Assembly (NCBI RefSeq): GCF_005943945.1 | Contig: NZ_CP040710.1 | Span: 4,013,501-4,077,500, forward strand | Origin: Aggregatimonas sangjinii | Lineage (GTDB): Bacteria; Bacteroidota; Bacteroidia; Flavobacteriales; Flavobacteriaceae | Direction of reading: 5' to 3' | DNA: 64,000 nucleotides | Shown here: piece by piece, positions 33,182 through 42,293 of the stretch | How positions within the stretch are numbered: position 1 is the first letter of the stretch | Layout of the letters: each line of letters begins with the position of its first letter | Notes under the pieces: generated by a model | Told to the model about the DNA's origin: nothing | Seen by the model: the letters and a program-made list of their open reading frames with translations, nothing else | Databases searched by the model: none | Program-made: the position numbers and the translations under genes

Positions 33182-33982
33182 ATGCAAAAAACAATCCTAA
33201 TTACAGGCGCCTCATCAGGTTTCGGCCTTTTGACCGCAAACTTGTTGCGCCAACAAGGCCATCAGGTCTATGGTACAAGTAGAAACCCAAAGTGGCATCA
33301 AACCGATTTTGAATTGCTCGAAATGGATGTGCAAGATATTGTTTCGATTCAAAATGTGGTTTCTCGTATCATAGCAGAAAAGGGTCAAATCGATGTATTG
33401 ATCAATAACGCCGGTACGCTTTTATACGGGGCATTGGAAGAAGCATCGGAAGATGAAATACGGCATATTTATAACGTTAACGTCTTTGGTGCAATACGGG
33501 TCACCCATGAAGTGCTGCCCCACATGCGAAAAAAGAGGAAGGGAAAAATCATCAATGTGACCTCCTTGGCCGGTCTGGTCGAAACCCCGACTTTCGGACA
33601 TTATTGTGCCTCAAAACATGCGCTAGAGGGTTACACCAAAACCCTATCCCATGAAATTGCACCTTTTGACATTCAGGTCGCCTTGGTGAAACCAGGCGAA
33701 TATTACACCAATATTTTCGAGCATGCTGTTTTCTCTGAAAACAAAATTGCCGACTATGAGTTCTTACGAGAGATCTTAAACGAGCAGGTCGAAGCACGTA
33801 TTTCGGCAGAGGACAACAACTCGGTCGAGGTCGCCCAATTGATCGGCAAGCTTGTCGAAGCAAAACAGATGAAACTGCACAACCGTATCGGTAAGTTTTC
33901 AGGTTTGATTCCGATATTGAATCTTTTTCCCGGAATGCTCAAACAAGTGGTGCGTAAGACCTATAAACTGAACACGATATAA
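33182..33982 (+). CDS. SDR-family oxidoreductase
   Basis: A 266-residue classical SDR. TGASSGFG (residues 7-14) binds the cofactor, NNAG is near 79, the catalytic Ser is in NVTSLAG and Tyr-x3-Lys in HYCASKHAL. It lacks the usual final GG segment and has an extended C-terminus, as in the retinol-dehydrogenase-like branch. The start is 10 bases after the Kelch gene stop, so co-transcription is likely. Substrate unknown. Confidence 0.9.
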   Translation: MQKTILITGASSGFGLLTANLLRQQGHQVYGTSRNPKWHQTDFELLEMDVQDIVSIQNVVSRIIAEKGQIDVLINNAGTLLYGALEEASEDEIRHIYNVNVFGAIRVTHEVLPHMRKKRKGKIINVTSLAGLVETPTFGHYCASKHALEGYTKTLSHEIAPFDIQVALVKPGEYYTNIFEHAVFSENKIADYEFLREILNEQVEARISAEDNNSVEVAQLIGKLVEAKQMKLHNRIGKFSGLIPILNLFPGMLKQVVRKTYKLNTI

Positions 33983-34643
33983 AATGAAACCAGTGGCCCT
34001 AGTGCTGGTTTTTGTACTATCCTTTATTTTGATGGAATTTCATAACGCGGAAAATACCAAATTACAGCGATACGAATTCAGGTAAAATTATGCCCTTTAG
34101 ACCACTAACCTTGTTGGCTGATGTTCATCCGTCTAGATTGAAGCGTTTTGGTCGCATCAATTGACACCCACCTAAAAATGAGGTGGTAGATGTAAAATCT
34201 ATTACCATCCAAGGAGAGCTGGGTGATTATAGAGGTCTATATGTGCATGTTTTGATTTTTGATAACGAGGTTACGCGTTACTTTTACTTTCCTTATGAGC
34301 ATTCTGGCGAAGCAAATATTTCAGAGAAGTCCTTAAAAGTTTGGTGAAAAGAATAGATAATGTTGTTGGATAATCTTCCAAATTATACAAAACCTCTTTC
34401 ATCAGTTAAAAGGCATACTGATTATATTTTTGTTGAGCAGGTAATTAATGGTACTACAAAAATTTAAGGTATAGAATCCTAAATATCAAAAGCCGGTCGG
34501 AACTTATGCTTTTTTTGTTTTAAGACTTCTGCAATGAAACAACGTATCCACATTCTTCAGTCCGAAAAACCGAATCGTCTCAATACTGGGGGAAACTGGC
34601 GCCTTTTGAAGACCATAAGACTTTCGATTACATTGCGAAAGCC
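33983..34643. other. Decayed coding region
   Basis: About 660 bases with protein-like fragments in different frames but no intact gene. An ATG at 33984 opens a 33-codon frame with a hydrophobic start (KPVALVLVFVLSFILMEF) that stops at 34081-34083. A second fragment lies at 34165-34347, and near 34574-34645 a frame reads QYWGKLAPFEDHKTFDYIAKAL without a start. This looks like two or three genes broken by deletion and frameshift. Confidence 0.5.
34165..34347 (+). pseudogene. Gene fragment without start codon
   Basis: An open frame of 60 codons following a stop, with no start codon, reading EVVDVKSITIQGELGDYRGLY and then ...NEVTRYFYFPYEHSG, before TGA. Composition is protein-like but the family was not recognised. 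Part of the decayed stretch. Confidence 0.4.
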
Positions 34644-35015
34644 CTAAGTACGAGGTATGTTCGGATTAGGATAATTATCGGATTGGTCTTCGACCGTTTC
34701 ATCCATACATACAAAGTCCTTTTCGACCAATAAGCTAAGGGCCGTACCATTTGTTCTTTGGATAGTGTGACTAAATCCTATTTCATTGGATGCATGCCAG
34801 TTTGCACTCCTACCTTTCTCCAGAAACAGCGTAATGGTATCGGACTCCAATCGTGCATCCATTTTATCAATACCTTCTTTGGCCTGCAATACGTAGTGGA
34901 ATGTAGCATTCCCAAAATCGGTGCTTTCCTCAAACCGACCCGTACGGCAAAAAGCCGCTACTTCGGATTTCGTTAGCCGTAGCCGTATGGAATTTCCCTT
35001 TATCCTAATTTTCAT
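34644..35015 (-). CDS. DUF7009-like small protein of the nitrite operon
   Basis: The ATG at 35015 is used, giving 123 residues beginning MKIRIKGNSIRLRLTKSEVAAF; the longer frame upstream adds a basic tail that overlaps the previous gene further. The start overlaps the end of the preceding gene by 11 bases. The sequence resembles the short DUF7009-type proteins found with nitrite assimilation genes in Bacteroidota (name recalled from memory, not searched). It is beta-rich with no signal peptide, metal motif or membrane helix. Function unknown; its operon position suggests help in siroheme or nitrite reductase maturation. Confidence 0.65.
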   Translation of the reverse strand: MKIRIKGNSIRLRLTKSEVAAFCRTGRFEESTDFGNATFHYVLQAKEGIDKMDARLESDTITLFLEKGRSANWHASNEIGFSHTIQRTNGTALSLLVEKDFVCMDETVEDQSDNYPNPNIPRT

Positions 35016-35598
35016 TCTTCTCCTTTTTTTGAACCAAGCCCTTAGTGAACTCATTCAAGGTTTCCACTTTTTCCTCAAAATCACCTTTAATGGTCTTTCG
35101 ATATTCGTTTAGGTTTTTTACCAACTCATCAATATTCTCAGGAATGACATCCTCAAAAAACTGCCGCAGGCGCTTGGCCGTTGTAGGCGATTTGCCGTTA
35201 GTGGAAATGGCTACCTTTACATTACCTTTCGTAACGATGCCACCCATATAGAAATCACAGAAAGGCGGATTGTCGGCCACGTTCACCAATAGGTTCCGCG
35301 CCCTACAATCATGATAGACCTGTTCGTTTACGGGTATGTTGTCGGTAGTCGCGACGACCATGTGCTTTCCGTTCAAATAGCGCTTGTCATAAACGGCATG
35401 GTGCATCGGAATACCGAACTTCTCTGCTAAGGCCACCGTAGCTTCCCGAAACATTGGGGAAACCATTTCGACCCGCGCGTTCGGACTTGATTTCAGCAAA
35501 AATGTTAATTTTTCCTCTGCTACGTTACCACCGCCCACGATTAAAATGTTCAACTGGGAAACTTTGAGAAATACAGGATATAATTCGTTTCGCTCCAT
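35005..35598 (-). CDS. Precorrin-2 dehydrogenase / sirohydrochlorin ferrochelatase
   Basis: A 197-residue single-domain Met8p/CysG-N-type enzyme. The NAD motif is LNILIVGGGNVAEEKL (about residues 17-30); conserved NVADNPPFCDFYMGGIV and VAISTNGKSPTTAKRLRQFFE are present. It oxidises precorrin-2 to sirohydrochlorin and may insert iron, giving siroheme for NirB. The methyltransferase that supplies precorrin-2 is encoded across the nitrite promoter at 41264. It sits in the nir operon behind the kinase gene. Confidence 0.92.
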   Translation of the reverse strand: MERNELYPVFLKVSQLNILIVGGGNVAEEKLTFLLKSSPNARVEMVSPMFREATVALAEKFGIPMHHAVYDKRYLNGKHMVVATTDNIPVNEQVYHDCRARNLLVNVADNPPFCDFYMGGIVTKGNVKVAISTNGKSPTTAKRLRQFFEDVIPENIDELVKNLNEYRKTIKGDFEEKVETLNEFTKGLVQKKEKNEN

Positions 35599-35641
35599 TA
35601 GTTCCTTCTACTTTGGTTGTTAAGGGGTTTTATTTTGATAC

Positions 35642-37498
35642 CTAAAGAGCTTTCCCGACCGTCGTCAGACGCTCCTCAGTTGGCTTATCGGTCCTATAGT
35701 TTATCGTTACCCGGGTACCCTTTCCTGGTTCTGAATGGATAAACAGACGGCCATTGATGTAACTGATGCGCTCCCTCATAAAGAAAAGGCCCATACCCCC
35801 TTCACTATTGTTGTTAGGTACTTTACCAAGAATGGCCGTATCGAACCCTTTTCCGTCGTCATCGATTACGATACTAAGAATATCTTCTTTGAAATTGATG
35901 GTCACCAAAATATAGTTGGCTTTGGCATATTTGATCGCATTGTTGACCGCCTCTTGGGTTACCCTATACATATTCGTCTCTGCCAAGGAATCAAAACGGA
36001 TGTTTTCAACCGCTTTGTTTTCGAACAAAATCCTTTTTCCGGTAAGCTTCGAGAGTTCTACCGTCATTTTATGCAGGGCAGGAAAAATACCATGGTCGCT
36101 TAGTTCCGGTGGGGTTAAATTAAAGGTGGCGGTCCGTACCCCTTTGATCAGATCGGAGGTCAAGCCTTTCAAATAGGCTATTTTTTCCTTTGTTTTTTCG
36201 GTATCCTGCACATCGATCGATTCGATATTGAATTTCAACGCGGTCAACATCTGCCCGATACCATCATGAATGTCTTTGGCAATGCGTTTGCGTTCCTCTT
36301 CCTGCCCCTCTACGATCTGACTCGCCTGTTGTTTTTTCTGCAACATGCGCTCTTCAAAATTCTGCTGCGTCAAGTGTTCGACTTTAAGGAGGTTTTTCTT
36401 CCGTTCCGTAATGTCGGAACAAAGAATCAGAATACTTTGTTGCTTGCTTGCCTGATGCATGGGAATGATGGAAATATCCAACCAAAATTCTTGACCGGCA
36501 TTGGTCGTAATGGCTATCTCCTCGCTTCGGATCGTGTTTTTGCGGTTACTCTTGAGCAGTTCCTTCAAATACCGCTGTTGGCCTTCATCGGTTGTCAATA
36601 GTTCCGATAAGGGCTTGTTAAGCTCTTCCCTTGAAAGGCCCAGAAGGTGAAGAAACTTTTTGCTGATAAAAACGATACTCCCATCCTTTCTCGCGCTAGC
36701 AAAAAGGGCGGCGTTGTCGATTACGAAATTCAGTTCCTGCAGCTCTTGCAGCGATTTTTCTTTTTCCCTTAAGAGTGTCTTTATTTTTAGCGCGCTGTCG
36801 TCCGATTCCAATTGTGTTTTCATCAAATTGGAAATGGTTTTACGAATTTGAACGGATAGGGGCCTAAAAATGAACACCATTTCCAGCAGTAAGATCAGCA
36901 ACGAAAATGCCAATAAAAAATACTCCTTTTGTTTCAGGTTCTGCAGCTTCGCATTACTACGTTCATCGTATTTGTTCACGATATTGTCCATCAAGCGCAA
37001 AAAATCCCGTTCGTTTTCCAAAAGAATTCTCTTCTCCTTGTTAAAGTCGACGGTTGCCGGTTCCTTGGCTAAAATTGCTTCTGTAGCATTGACCATCGCC
37101 CTATGGTGCCGATCGATATTTTGAAAAAGGGAGAGAATTTCAGGATCTTCTTCCTTTGGAAGATTCATATCCGAATTTCCTTTTTGAAGCCCTTCGTGAG
37201 AAGTTTTCCAAATTGAAACCGTTCGTTCGATTTCGGACCTGATTTGCCGGTATTCTTCAGACTTAGTCGCTTCTTCAAGCAGCAAAACCTCTTTTACCAA
37301 CTTTTGACTGAAGGCGCGCTGGCGGCCCGCTACATTGATTACACGGGAATCGTTCAGCTGTGAGTTTAAGTGTGTTTGTATCAAAAGTTGAGCAACGATG
37401 ATCGTTAGCGCTATACCCGCTAGCGCCAACAGATACCACTTACGAATTCGCAGGAAAGTCGTAGTGTCCAATGGTTTCTCATGTTTGCTGTCCGGCAT
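35642..37498 (-). CDS. NarX-like sensor histidine kinase
   Basis: A 618-residue membrane kinase. A first helix (WYLLALAGIALTIIVAQLLI) and a second near residue 200 (YFLLAFSLLILLLEMVFIF) enclose a periplasmic helical PilJ/NarX-type domain; NVAGRQRAFSQK resembles the nitrate-binding P-box of NarX. A PAS domain (about 255-375), HisKA_3 phospho-acceptor (RIAKDIHDGIGQML, His near 415) and HATPase (EAVNNAIKYAKA, DDDGKGFD, GGMGLFFMRERI) follow. Its place inside the nir operon suggests it senses nitrate or nitrite. The likely partner is the NarL-type regulator at 48250. Confidence 0.9.
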   Translation of the reverse strand: MPDSKHEKPLDTTTFLRIRKWYLLALAGIALTIIVAQLLIQTHLNSQLNDSRVINVAGRQRAFSQKLVKEVLLLEEATKSEEYRQIRSEIERTVSIWKTSHEGLQKGNSDMNLPKEEDPEILSLFQNIDRHHRAMVNATEAILAKEPATVDFNKEKRILLENERDFLRLMDNIVNKYDERSNAKLQNLKQKEYFLLAFSLLILLLEMVFIFRPLSVQIRKTISNLMKTQLESDDSALKIKTLLREKEKSLQELQELNFVIDNAALFASARKDGSIVFISKKFLHLLGLSREELNKPLSELLTTDEGQQRYLKELLKSNRKNTIRSEEIAITTNAGQEFWLDISIIPMHQASKQQSILILCSDITERKKNLLKVEHLTQQNFEERMLQKKQQASQIVEGQEEERKRIAKDIHDGIGQMLTALKFNIESIDVQDTEKTKEKIAYLKGLTSDLIKGVRTATFNLTPPELSDHGIFPALHKMTVELSKLTGKRILFENKAVENIRFDSLAETNMYRVTQEAVNNAIKYAKANYILVTINFKEDILSIVIDDDGKGFDTAILGKVPNNNSEGGMGLFFMRERISYINGRLFIHSEPGKGTRVTINYRTDKPTEERLTTVGKAL

Positions 37499-37529
37499 TT
37501 GGGCTGTTTGCTTTTAATTAAGGTAATTG

Positions 37530-38120
37530 TCAAGTACCGATCGCTTTCGATACCAGATGAAGAGCACTTTCGGAAAGGGGTAGTTTCAAAGCGGCTTCAT
37601 GCCCCTTATCCGACATTTTGCGCCATGTTTTCTGAAGAATGTCAATGGTTTTCCCATCGGGATGTTTTGCCGCGAACGGCTCAAAATAATGCTCTAGAAA
37701 CACCAAACAGATGACATCTTCCAGCGTTTGGGTTTCCTCGTTTCTCTTTAACTGTTTCTTTTGCAATAGAAAGGTCACGGTATCGATAACTTCTGCCGAG
37801 TAGCCAACATCCTCCAAGAGCTCTTGCGCTTTTCGCGCATGAAATTTCTTCAATTCCTGTCGCCACCTCAAATAGCCTTCCCGATTCATCTCATAGGCGT
37901 CCCTGGCGATTTCCCAACGGCAAATATGTTGGCAACGTGCGGTCAATTGCAGGGCCTCCGAAGCATCGGGTGCAAAAACGTTCAACTTTTGGGTCATCCT
38001 TTGGGCGTATAACAGTTCCTTCGGATATGACTTTCCCTGAAAAATTTCCGTATTCGGATCTTCCCCATTGGCCGCATCAAACAGTTGAAATGCTTTTTGC
38101 AATTTGGTTAGAGTTGCCAT
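37530..38120 (-). CDS. DUF4202 protein
   Basis: A 196-residue helical cytosolic protein of the DUF4202 family: FQLFDAANGEDPNTEIFQGKSYPKELLYAQRMTQ, QLTARCQHICRWEIARDAYEMNREGYLRWRQELKKFHA and DVICLVFLEHYFEPFAAKH are its conserved blocks. Several His/Glu/Asp residues in CQHICRW, KKFHA and FLEHY could bind a metal as in HD-like hydrolases, which is a guess. It lies 21 bases after nirD. Members of the family are often found with nitrite reductase; no function is established. Confidence 0.85.
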   Translation of the reverse strand: MATLTKLQKAFQLFDAANGEDPNTEIFQGKSYPKELLYAQRMTQKLNVFAPDASEALQLTARCQHICRWEIARDAYEMNREGYLRWRQELKKFHARKAQELLEDVGYSAEVIDTVTFLLQKKQLKRNEETQTLEDVICLVFLEHYFEPFAAKHPDGKTIDILQKTWRKMSDKGHEAALKLPLSESALHLVSKAIGT

Positions 38121-38141
38121 TGGCTTGATGTTTGGTCAAAG

Positions 38142-38519
38142 CTATTCAGAAAACCCTACATACACAAAATCGCCTTCTACTTTTACGGGATAGGTGGCAA
38201 TCGCTTCCAAATCGCCGTTTAAATGTTTTCCCGTTCTTAGCGAAAAGTTACTTTTATGCAGGGGACAGGCCACTTTTGCTTCCATATTCTCATCGCCGAT
38301 CATCCCACGGGACAATACCATTTCCATTTTATGCGGACATAAGTTTTGACAGGCGTACCAGGAGCCTTCCCGCGTAAAGTTGAATACGGCGATCTGCTTG
38401 TCTTTGTACTTGATACATGCCCCTCCATTTTTGGGGAATTTGGAGACCGCGGCCGTCTTGAACCAAATTTTTACTTCCTCTGGTCGTACGGTTTCGTAGG
38501 TGTTTAGATTGGCTGTCAT
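38142..38519 (-). CDS. nirD: Nitrite reductase small subunit NirD
   Basis: A 125-residue Rieske-type [2Fe-2S] protein. The ligand motifs are C-x-H in CQNLCPHKMEM and C-x2-H in CPLHKSNFSLRTGKHL. The sequence KIWFKTAAVSKFPKNGGACIKYKDKQIAVF fits NirD. It partners with NirB, encoded 106 bases upstream, in NAD(P)H-dependent reduction of nitrite to ammonium. It is followed closely by the DUF4202 gene. Confidence 0.93.
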   Translation of the reverse strand: MTANLNTYETVRPEEVKIWFKTAAVSKFPKNGGACIKYKDKQIAVFNFTREGSWYACQNLCPHKMEMVLSRGMIGDENMEAKVACPLHKSNFSLRTGKHLNGDLEAIATYPVKVEGDFVYVGFSE

Positions 38520-38625
38520 TGTCTTTTAGTTTGAGGTCTCGACCACACCCACCATTCGGACGGGCATGCTCGATTTAACATGTATTAGCTATTTCGGACT
38601 TCGTAATTCATTTTTCTTATTTTTC

Positions 38626-41139
38626 TCACGCCCACTCCTTAGGCATTTTCTGCTCTCTCAACGAAACGAACTCGATGGTCTCGTCGGTCTCGTCCGAATT
38701 GACAAAATGAGTATAGCGTTCCCTTATTTCAGGGGTTTCTACGGCTTCTTTCCACTCACATTTGTACGAGTCGACCAATGCCTGCATCTCGGCGTCCAGT
38801 TCATCACAAATTCCTAAGGAATCATTGATGACCACGTTCTGCAGGTAGGTAATGCCTCCTTCCAGTTTCTCGAGCCATGGGGCGGTACGTTGCAGCGGTA
38901 AAGCCGTTTTGATATAGAACATGATAAAACGGTCTACGTATTTTATCGCAGTTGCCTTGTCTACTTTTTCGGCAAGTAATACGGCATGCTTCGGATTCGC
39001 CCCACCGTTACCGCCCACATACACGTTCCATCCGCCTTCTACAGCGATGAAGCCAAAGTCCTTGCCACGCGCCTCGGCACATTCCCGAATACAACCCGAG
39101 ACGCCTCCCTTGAATTTATGAGGGGAGCGAATACCCTTATAGCGGTGTTCTATCTCGACGGCAAAGCTCACGCTTTCATCCATACCGTACCTACACCAGG
39201 TCGAACCCACGCAGCTTTTCACGGTACGCAATGATTTGCCATAGGCCTGGCCGGTTTCAAAGCCTTCTTTGATCAATTCTTCCCAGATCAAGGGCAGCTC
39301 GTGCAGCTTCGCCCCGAACATATCGATACGTTGCCCGCCTGTTATTTTGGTGTAAAGGTCATATTTTTGAGCTATCCTTCCCATGGCCATAAGTTGCTTG
39401 GGAGTGATTTCGCCACCCGCAACTCGAGGCACGACCGAGTAGGTACCGTTGCGCTGAATGTTCGCCAAATAGCGATCGTTCGTATCCTGGATCGCATTCT
39501 GCTTGTTGGCGGTTTCGTTGTAAATACTGGCGAAAATAGCGGCCACCGCAGGTTTGCACACTTCACAGCCGTGTCCTTTCCCCACCGTGTCGATCAGTTC
39601 GTCGAAATCTGCAATCCCCCTTAATTTTACGATATCAAAAAGCTCTTGACGTGAAAAATCGAAGTGTTCGCAAATACGTTCCTTGACGGTTTTACCCAAG
39701 GTCTTTAAACTTTCCTTCACCAAATCGGAAACCATAGGTTTACAGCCTCCACAGCCAGTAGTCGCTTTGGTAGCTTTTGCAACCGCTTTTACGGTTTCGT
39801 TGCCCTCGTCCAAAACGGAACAGCATACCGCTCCTTTGGTCACGGCTTCGCAAGAGCAAATGACGGCGGTATCGGGCAGATCCATCGCGCTGCCGAAAGG
39901 AGAGCCTCCCTCACCGCGCGCGCCCACGATCAACTCTTCGGCATTGTCCGGCAAGGGCATATTGTTCAGGTACATTTGGTGAAGTATGCTGTAGTCCTCC
40001 GCATCACCGACCATAATACCTCCCAAAAGGGTCTTGCCATCATGGCTTACATTGATTCGTTTGTAGACCCCTTTTGTTTTGTTCTCGTAGATGATCGACA
40101 GCCCCTTCTCGGCGGGCATGTAGGGTATACCAAAACTCGCCACATCTACCCCGATCAGTTTTAATTTAGTCGACATATCGATATCGTGCTGCATGACCAC
40201 TTCTTTCTCAAGAATACGGTTCACGGCCACCTCGGCCATCTCGTATCCTGGAGCGACCAAACCATAGATCATTTGATTATACAGGGCTACCTCGCCGATG
40301 GCATAAATATCGGGGTCGGATGTCTGCATTTTATCATTTACCACGATGCCACCACGTATGCCAACCTCTAAATCGCATGTTTTTGCCAACTCGTCCCTTG
40401 GGCGAATTCCTGCGGAAATCACCAGCATGTCAACGTTCAGGGTATCATCCTCACCAAAATCCATTCCCGTAATGGCACCGTTACCCAGAATGCGGTTCGT
40501 GGCCTTCCCCAAATGAATGTTGATGCCCATGGCTTCCAAGGTCAGTTGCAGCACATTACTGCTTCTGGAATCTAGCTGTCGCGGCATTAATTTTGGGGCG
40601 TACTCTACAACATGGGGCTCTAGGCCCATATCCATGACCGCTTTACCGGCTTCCAACCCCAAAAGACCTCCTCCCAAAATAGCGGCTTTACCATTTGGTT
40701 TAACACTTTTTACTTTTTCCGCATAGGCTAGCATCGCCTCTAGGTCCTCAATGGTGCGGTACACGAAAACCCCTTCCTTTTCCACTCCATTGATAGGAGG
40801 GACAAAGGGAACCGACCCTGTCGCTAGGACAAGATAATCATAGCCGATTTCCTGATCCCTACTTGTCGTTATGGTTTTGGTCTTCCGATGAATATCGGTA
40901 ACACGTTCATTGACCAATAGCTCAATACCGTTTTCGGAATACCAGTTCAAGGGTGCTAGCTCCAATGCCTTGGCATCCTGACTTTCGAAGAATTCGCTAA
41001 GGTGTACCCGGTCATATGCCGGACGAGGCTCTTCGCCAAACACGATCAATCTAAATTGTTCGCTTTCTTCACGCGAAACAAATTTCTCACAGAACTTGTA
41101 CCCCACCATTCCATTGCCAACAACAATAATAGTTTTCAT
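38626..41139 (-). CDS. nirB: Nitrite reductase large subunit NirB
   Basis: The ATG at 41139 (837 residues, MKTIIVVGNGMVGYKF) is preferred to the longer frame. The N-terminal half is a FAD/NAD(P)H oxidoreductase (GNGMVG, LATGSVPF, GGGLLGLEAGKA). Two BFD-like [2Fe-2S] segments follow (CSCEAVTKGAVC..CGGCKP and CEVCKP). The C-terminal half is the nitrite/sulfite reductase core with siroheme/[4Fe-4S] ligands in CVGSTWC and CIREC. It reduces nitrite to ammonium in the cytosol. First gene of the leftward operon, with a TACGTA operator pair 31 bases upstream. Confidence 0.97.
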   Translation of the reverse strand: MKTIIVVGNGMVGYKFCEKFVSREESEQFRLIVFGEEPRPAYDRVHLSEFFESQDAKALELAPLNWYSENGIELLVNERVTDIHRKTKTITTSRDQEIGYDYLVLATGSVPFVPPINGVEKEGVFVYRTIEDLEAMLAYAEKVKSVKPNGKAAILGGGLLGLEAGKAVMDMGLEPHVVEYAPKLMPRQLDSRSSNVLQLTLEAMGINIHLGKATNRILGNGAITGMDFGEDDTLNVDMLVISAGIRPRDELAKTCDLEVGIRGGIVVNDKMQTSDPDIYAIGEVALYNQMIYGLVAPGYEMAEVAVNRILEKEVVMQHDIDMSTKLKLIGVDVASFGIPYMPAEKGLSIIYENKTKGVYKRINVSHDGKTLLGGIMVGDAEDYSILHQMYLNNMPLPDNAEELIVGARGEGGSPFGSAMDLPDTAVICSCEAVTKGAVCCSVLDEGNETVKAVAKATKATTGCGGCKPMVSDLVKESLKTLGKTVKERICEHFDFSRQELFDIVKLRGIADFDELIDTVGKGHGCEVCKPAVAAIFASIYNETANKQNAIQDTNDRYLANIQRNGTYSVVPRVAGGEITPKQLMAMGRIAQKYDLYTKITGGQRIDMFGAKLHELPLIWEELIKEGFETGQAYGKSLRTVKSCVGSTWCRYGMDESVSFAVEIEHRYKGIRSPHKFKGGVSGCIRECAEARGKDFGFIAVEGGWNVYVGGNGGANPKHAVLLAEKVDKATAIKYVDRFIMFYIKTALPLQRTAPWLEKLEGGITYLQNVVINDSLGICDELDAEMQALVDSYKCEWKEAVETPEIRERYTHFVNSDETDETIEFVSLREQKMPKEWA

Positions 41140-41169
41140 GTGCTTCAATTTATAAAGGAAATACAATAT

Positions 41170-41185
41170 TACGTATTTATACGTA
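41170..41185 (-). promoter_or_regulatory. TACGTA-pair operator before nirB
   Basis: TACGTAT-TT-ATACGTA: two TACGTA cores 10 bases apart. On the minus strand the last core runs into TAATATTG, one change from the -7 consensus. A further single core lies at 41212-41219 on the cobA side of this divergent region. Confidence 0.7.
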
Positions 41186-41263
41186 TTTTTATACTGTTTA
41201 TATGAAAATAAATACGTATTCTTGTTGTGGAATCAATAATATAGCCCTCAAAATTTTGATAGG

Positions 41264-42037
41264 ATGAATAGCAGTATCACGCCGAAAGTAAGTCTAGTGG
41301 GTGCCGGTCCAGGCAGTGAAGACCTTATTACCGTTAGGGGTTTGCGCTTGCTGCAGGCGGCAGACGTTATTCTTTACGATGCCTTGGTCAGTAAAGAACT
41401 CATGGCACAAATTGATACTGCCATTCCAAAAATATACGTAGGAAAGCGCTGCAGTCAGCATTCCTTCACACAGGATGATATCAATCTGTTGCTCGTAGAA
41501 AATGCTTTTGCACATGGTCATGTGGTACGCTTAAAAGGAGGCGATCCCTTTGTATTCGGTAGGGCCCATGAAGAAATCGAATTTGTGGAATCTTTTGGTA
41601 TTCCCGTTTCGGTAGTACCCGGAATCTCAAGCGCCCTCGCCGTTCCCTCTAGCCAGGGCATACCCATGACACGACGCAATGTAAGCAGTAGCTTTTGGGT
41701 AATGACGGCTACCAAAAGGGATGGCTCCTTTTCAGAGGATTTAAAATATGCCTCGCGGTCCTCGGCCACCATGGTCATCTTAATGGGAGTTCGAAAATTA
41801 ATTGAAATTGTCAATGAGGTCAATAAATACCGACATGACACCACCCCGATCGCCCTAATTCAAAACGGAACCTTGAAAAATGAGCGCTGTACTATTTCGA
41901 CGCTAAATGGTATGCATGGGTTGATTGAAACCTTGGATATTTCGCTACCGGGCATCATAGTGATAGGGGACGTGGTCGCGGAACACCCCTCCTTTTTCGA
42001 GGAAGAGGTACGGCGCGTGCTCCATTCCAACTTATAG
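41264..42037 (+). CDS. cobA: Uroporphyrinogen-III C-methyltransferase
   Basis: A 257-residue SUMT. The SAM-binding and substrate motifs are complete: VSLVGAGPGSEDLITVRGLRLLQAADVILYDAL, VRLKGGDPFVFGRAHEE, VVPGISSALAVPSSQGIPMTRR. It makes precorrin-2 from uroporphyrinogen III, the first step toward siroheme for NirB. It is divergent from nirB and shares the TACGTA-bearing promoter region. The NrtA gene follows after 256 bases under its own promoter. Confidence 0.94.
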   Translation: MNSSITPKVSLVGAGPGSEDLITVRGLRLLQAADVILYDALVSKELMAQIDTAIPKIYVGKRCSQHSFTQDDINLLLVENAFAHGHVVRLKGGDPFVFGRAHEEIEFVESFGIPVSVVPGISSALAVPSSQGIPMTRRNVSSSFWVMTATKRDGSFSEDLKYASRSSATMVILMGVRKLIEIVNEVNKYRHDTTPIALIQNGTLKNERCTISTLNGMHGLIETLDISLPGIIVIGDVVAEHPSFFEEEVRRVLHSNL

Positions 42038-42052
42038 ACGGTACAGTCTATA
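42033..42052 (+). terminator. Hairpin at the cobA stop
   Basis: TATAGAC and GTCTATA pair around GGTACA, overlapping the stop codon, followed by CCTTGTTTTAT. A modest terminator at best. Confidence 0.4.
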
Positions 42053-42189
42053 CCTTGTTTTATATCCTTCAGCCTATTTCGGAAGTAATGGATTTCATGT
42101 TCAAGAAAAATTAGAAATCCTCAATTTAAAACTCCTATTTTTTTCAATCCTCGATATTTCGACTCCTCTTTAGTGCATCCTCGTAAAAA

Positions 42190-42196
42190 TACGTAT
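42190..42196 (+). promoter_or_regulatory. Single upstream TACGTAT half-site
   Basis: A lone TACGTAT, 32 bases (about three helical turns) upstream of the triple array before nrtA. Could be an additional contact for the same regulator. Confidence 0.4.
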
Positions 42197-42221
42197 AAAA
42201 CTCATTTTTCAAATATCTTAA

Positions 42222-42247
42222 TACGTACTAATACGTATTAATACGTA
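42222..42247 (+). promoter_or_regulatory. Triple TACGTA operator before nrtA
   Basis: TACGTA cores start at 42222, 42232 and 42242, exactly one helical turn apart, giving two overlapping 7-2-7 sites (TACGTAC-TA-ATACGTA and TACGTAT-TA-ATACGTA). The array covers the -33 to -7 zone of the promoter. Confidence 0.72.
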
Positions 42248-42253
42248 TTTTTG
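42246..42253 (+). promoter_or_regulatory. -7 box TATTTTTG of the nrt operon
   Basis: TATTTTTG matches TAnnTTTG; its first two bases are the end of the last TACGTA core. It lies 40 bases before the nrtA start. Confidence 0.6.
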
Positions 42254-42293
42254 ACACATTAAGAACATGTATAACCACGTAAACCTATAGTAT

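Noticed and set aside
38986-39234. 82-codon plus-strand ORF within nirB
   Set aside because: Antisense shadow of the conserved siroheme/[4Fe-4S] region.
42180-42260. TACGTA motifs as chance SnaBI sites in AT-rich DNA
   Set aside because: Chance cannot easily explain exact 10-base spacing at three promoters of one pathway with the same overlap of the -7 box, so the motif was kept as a finding.
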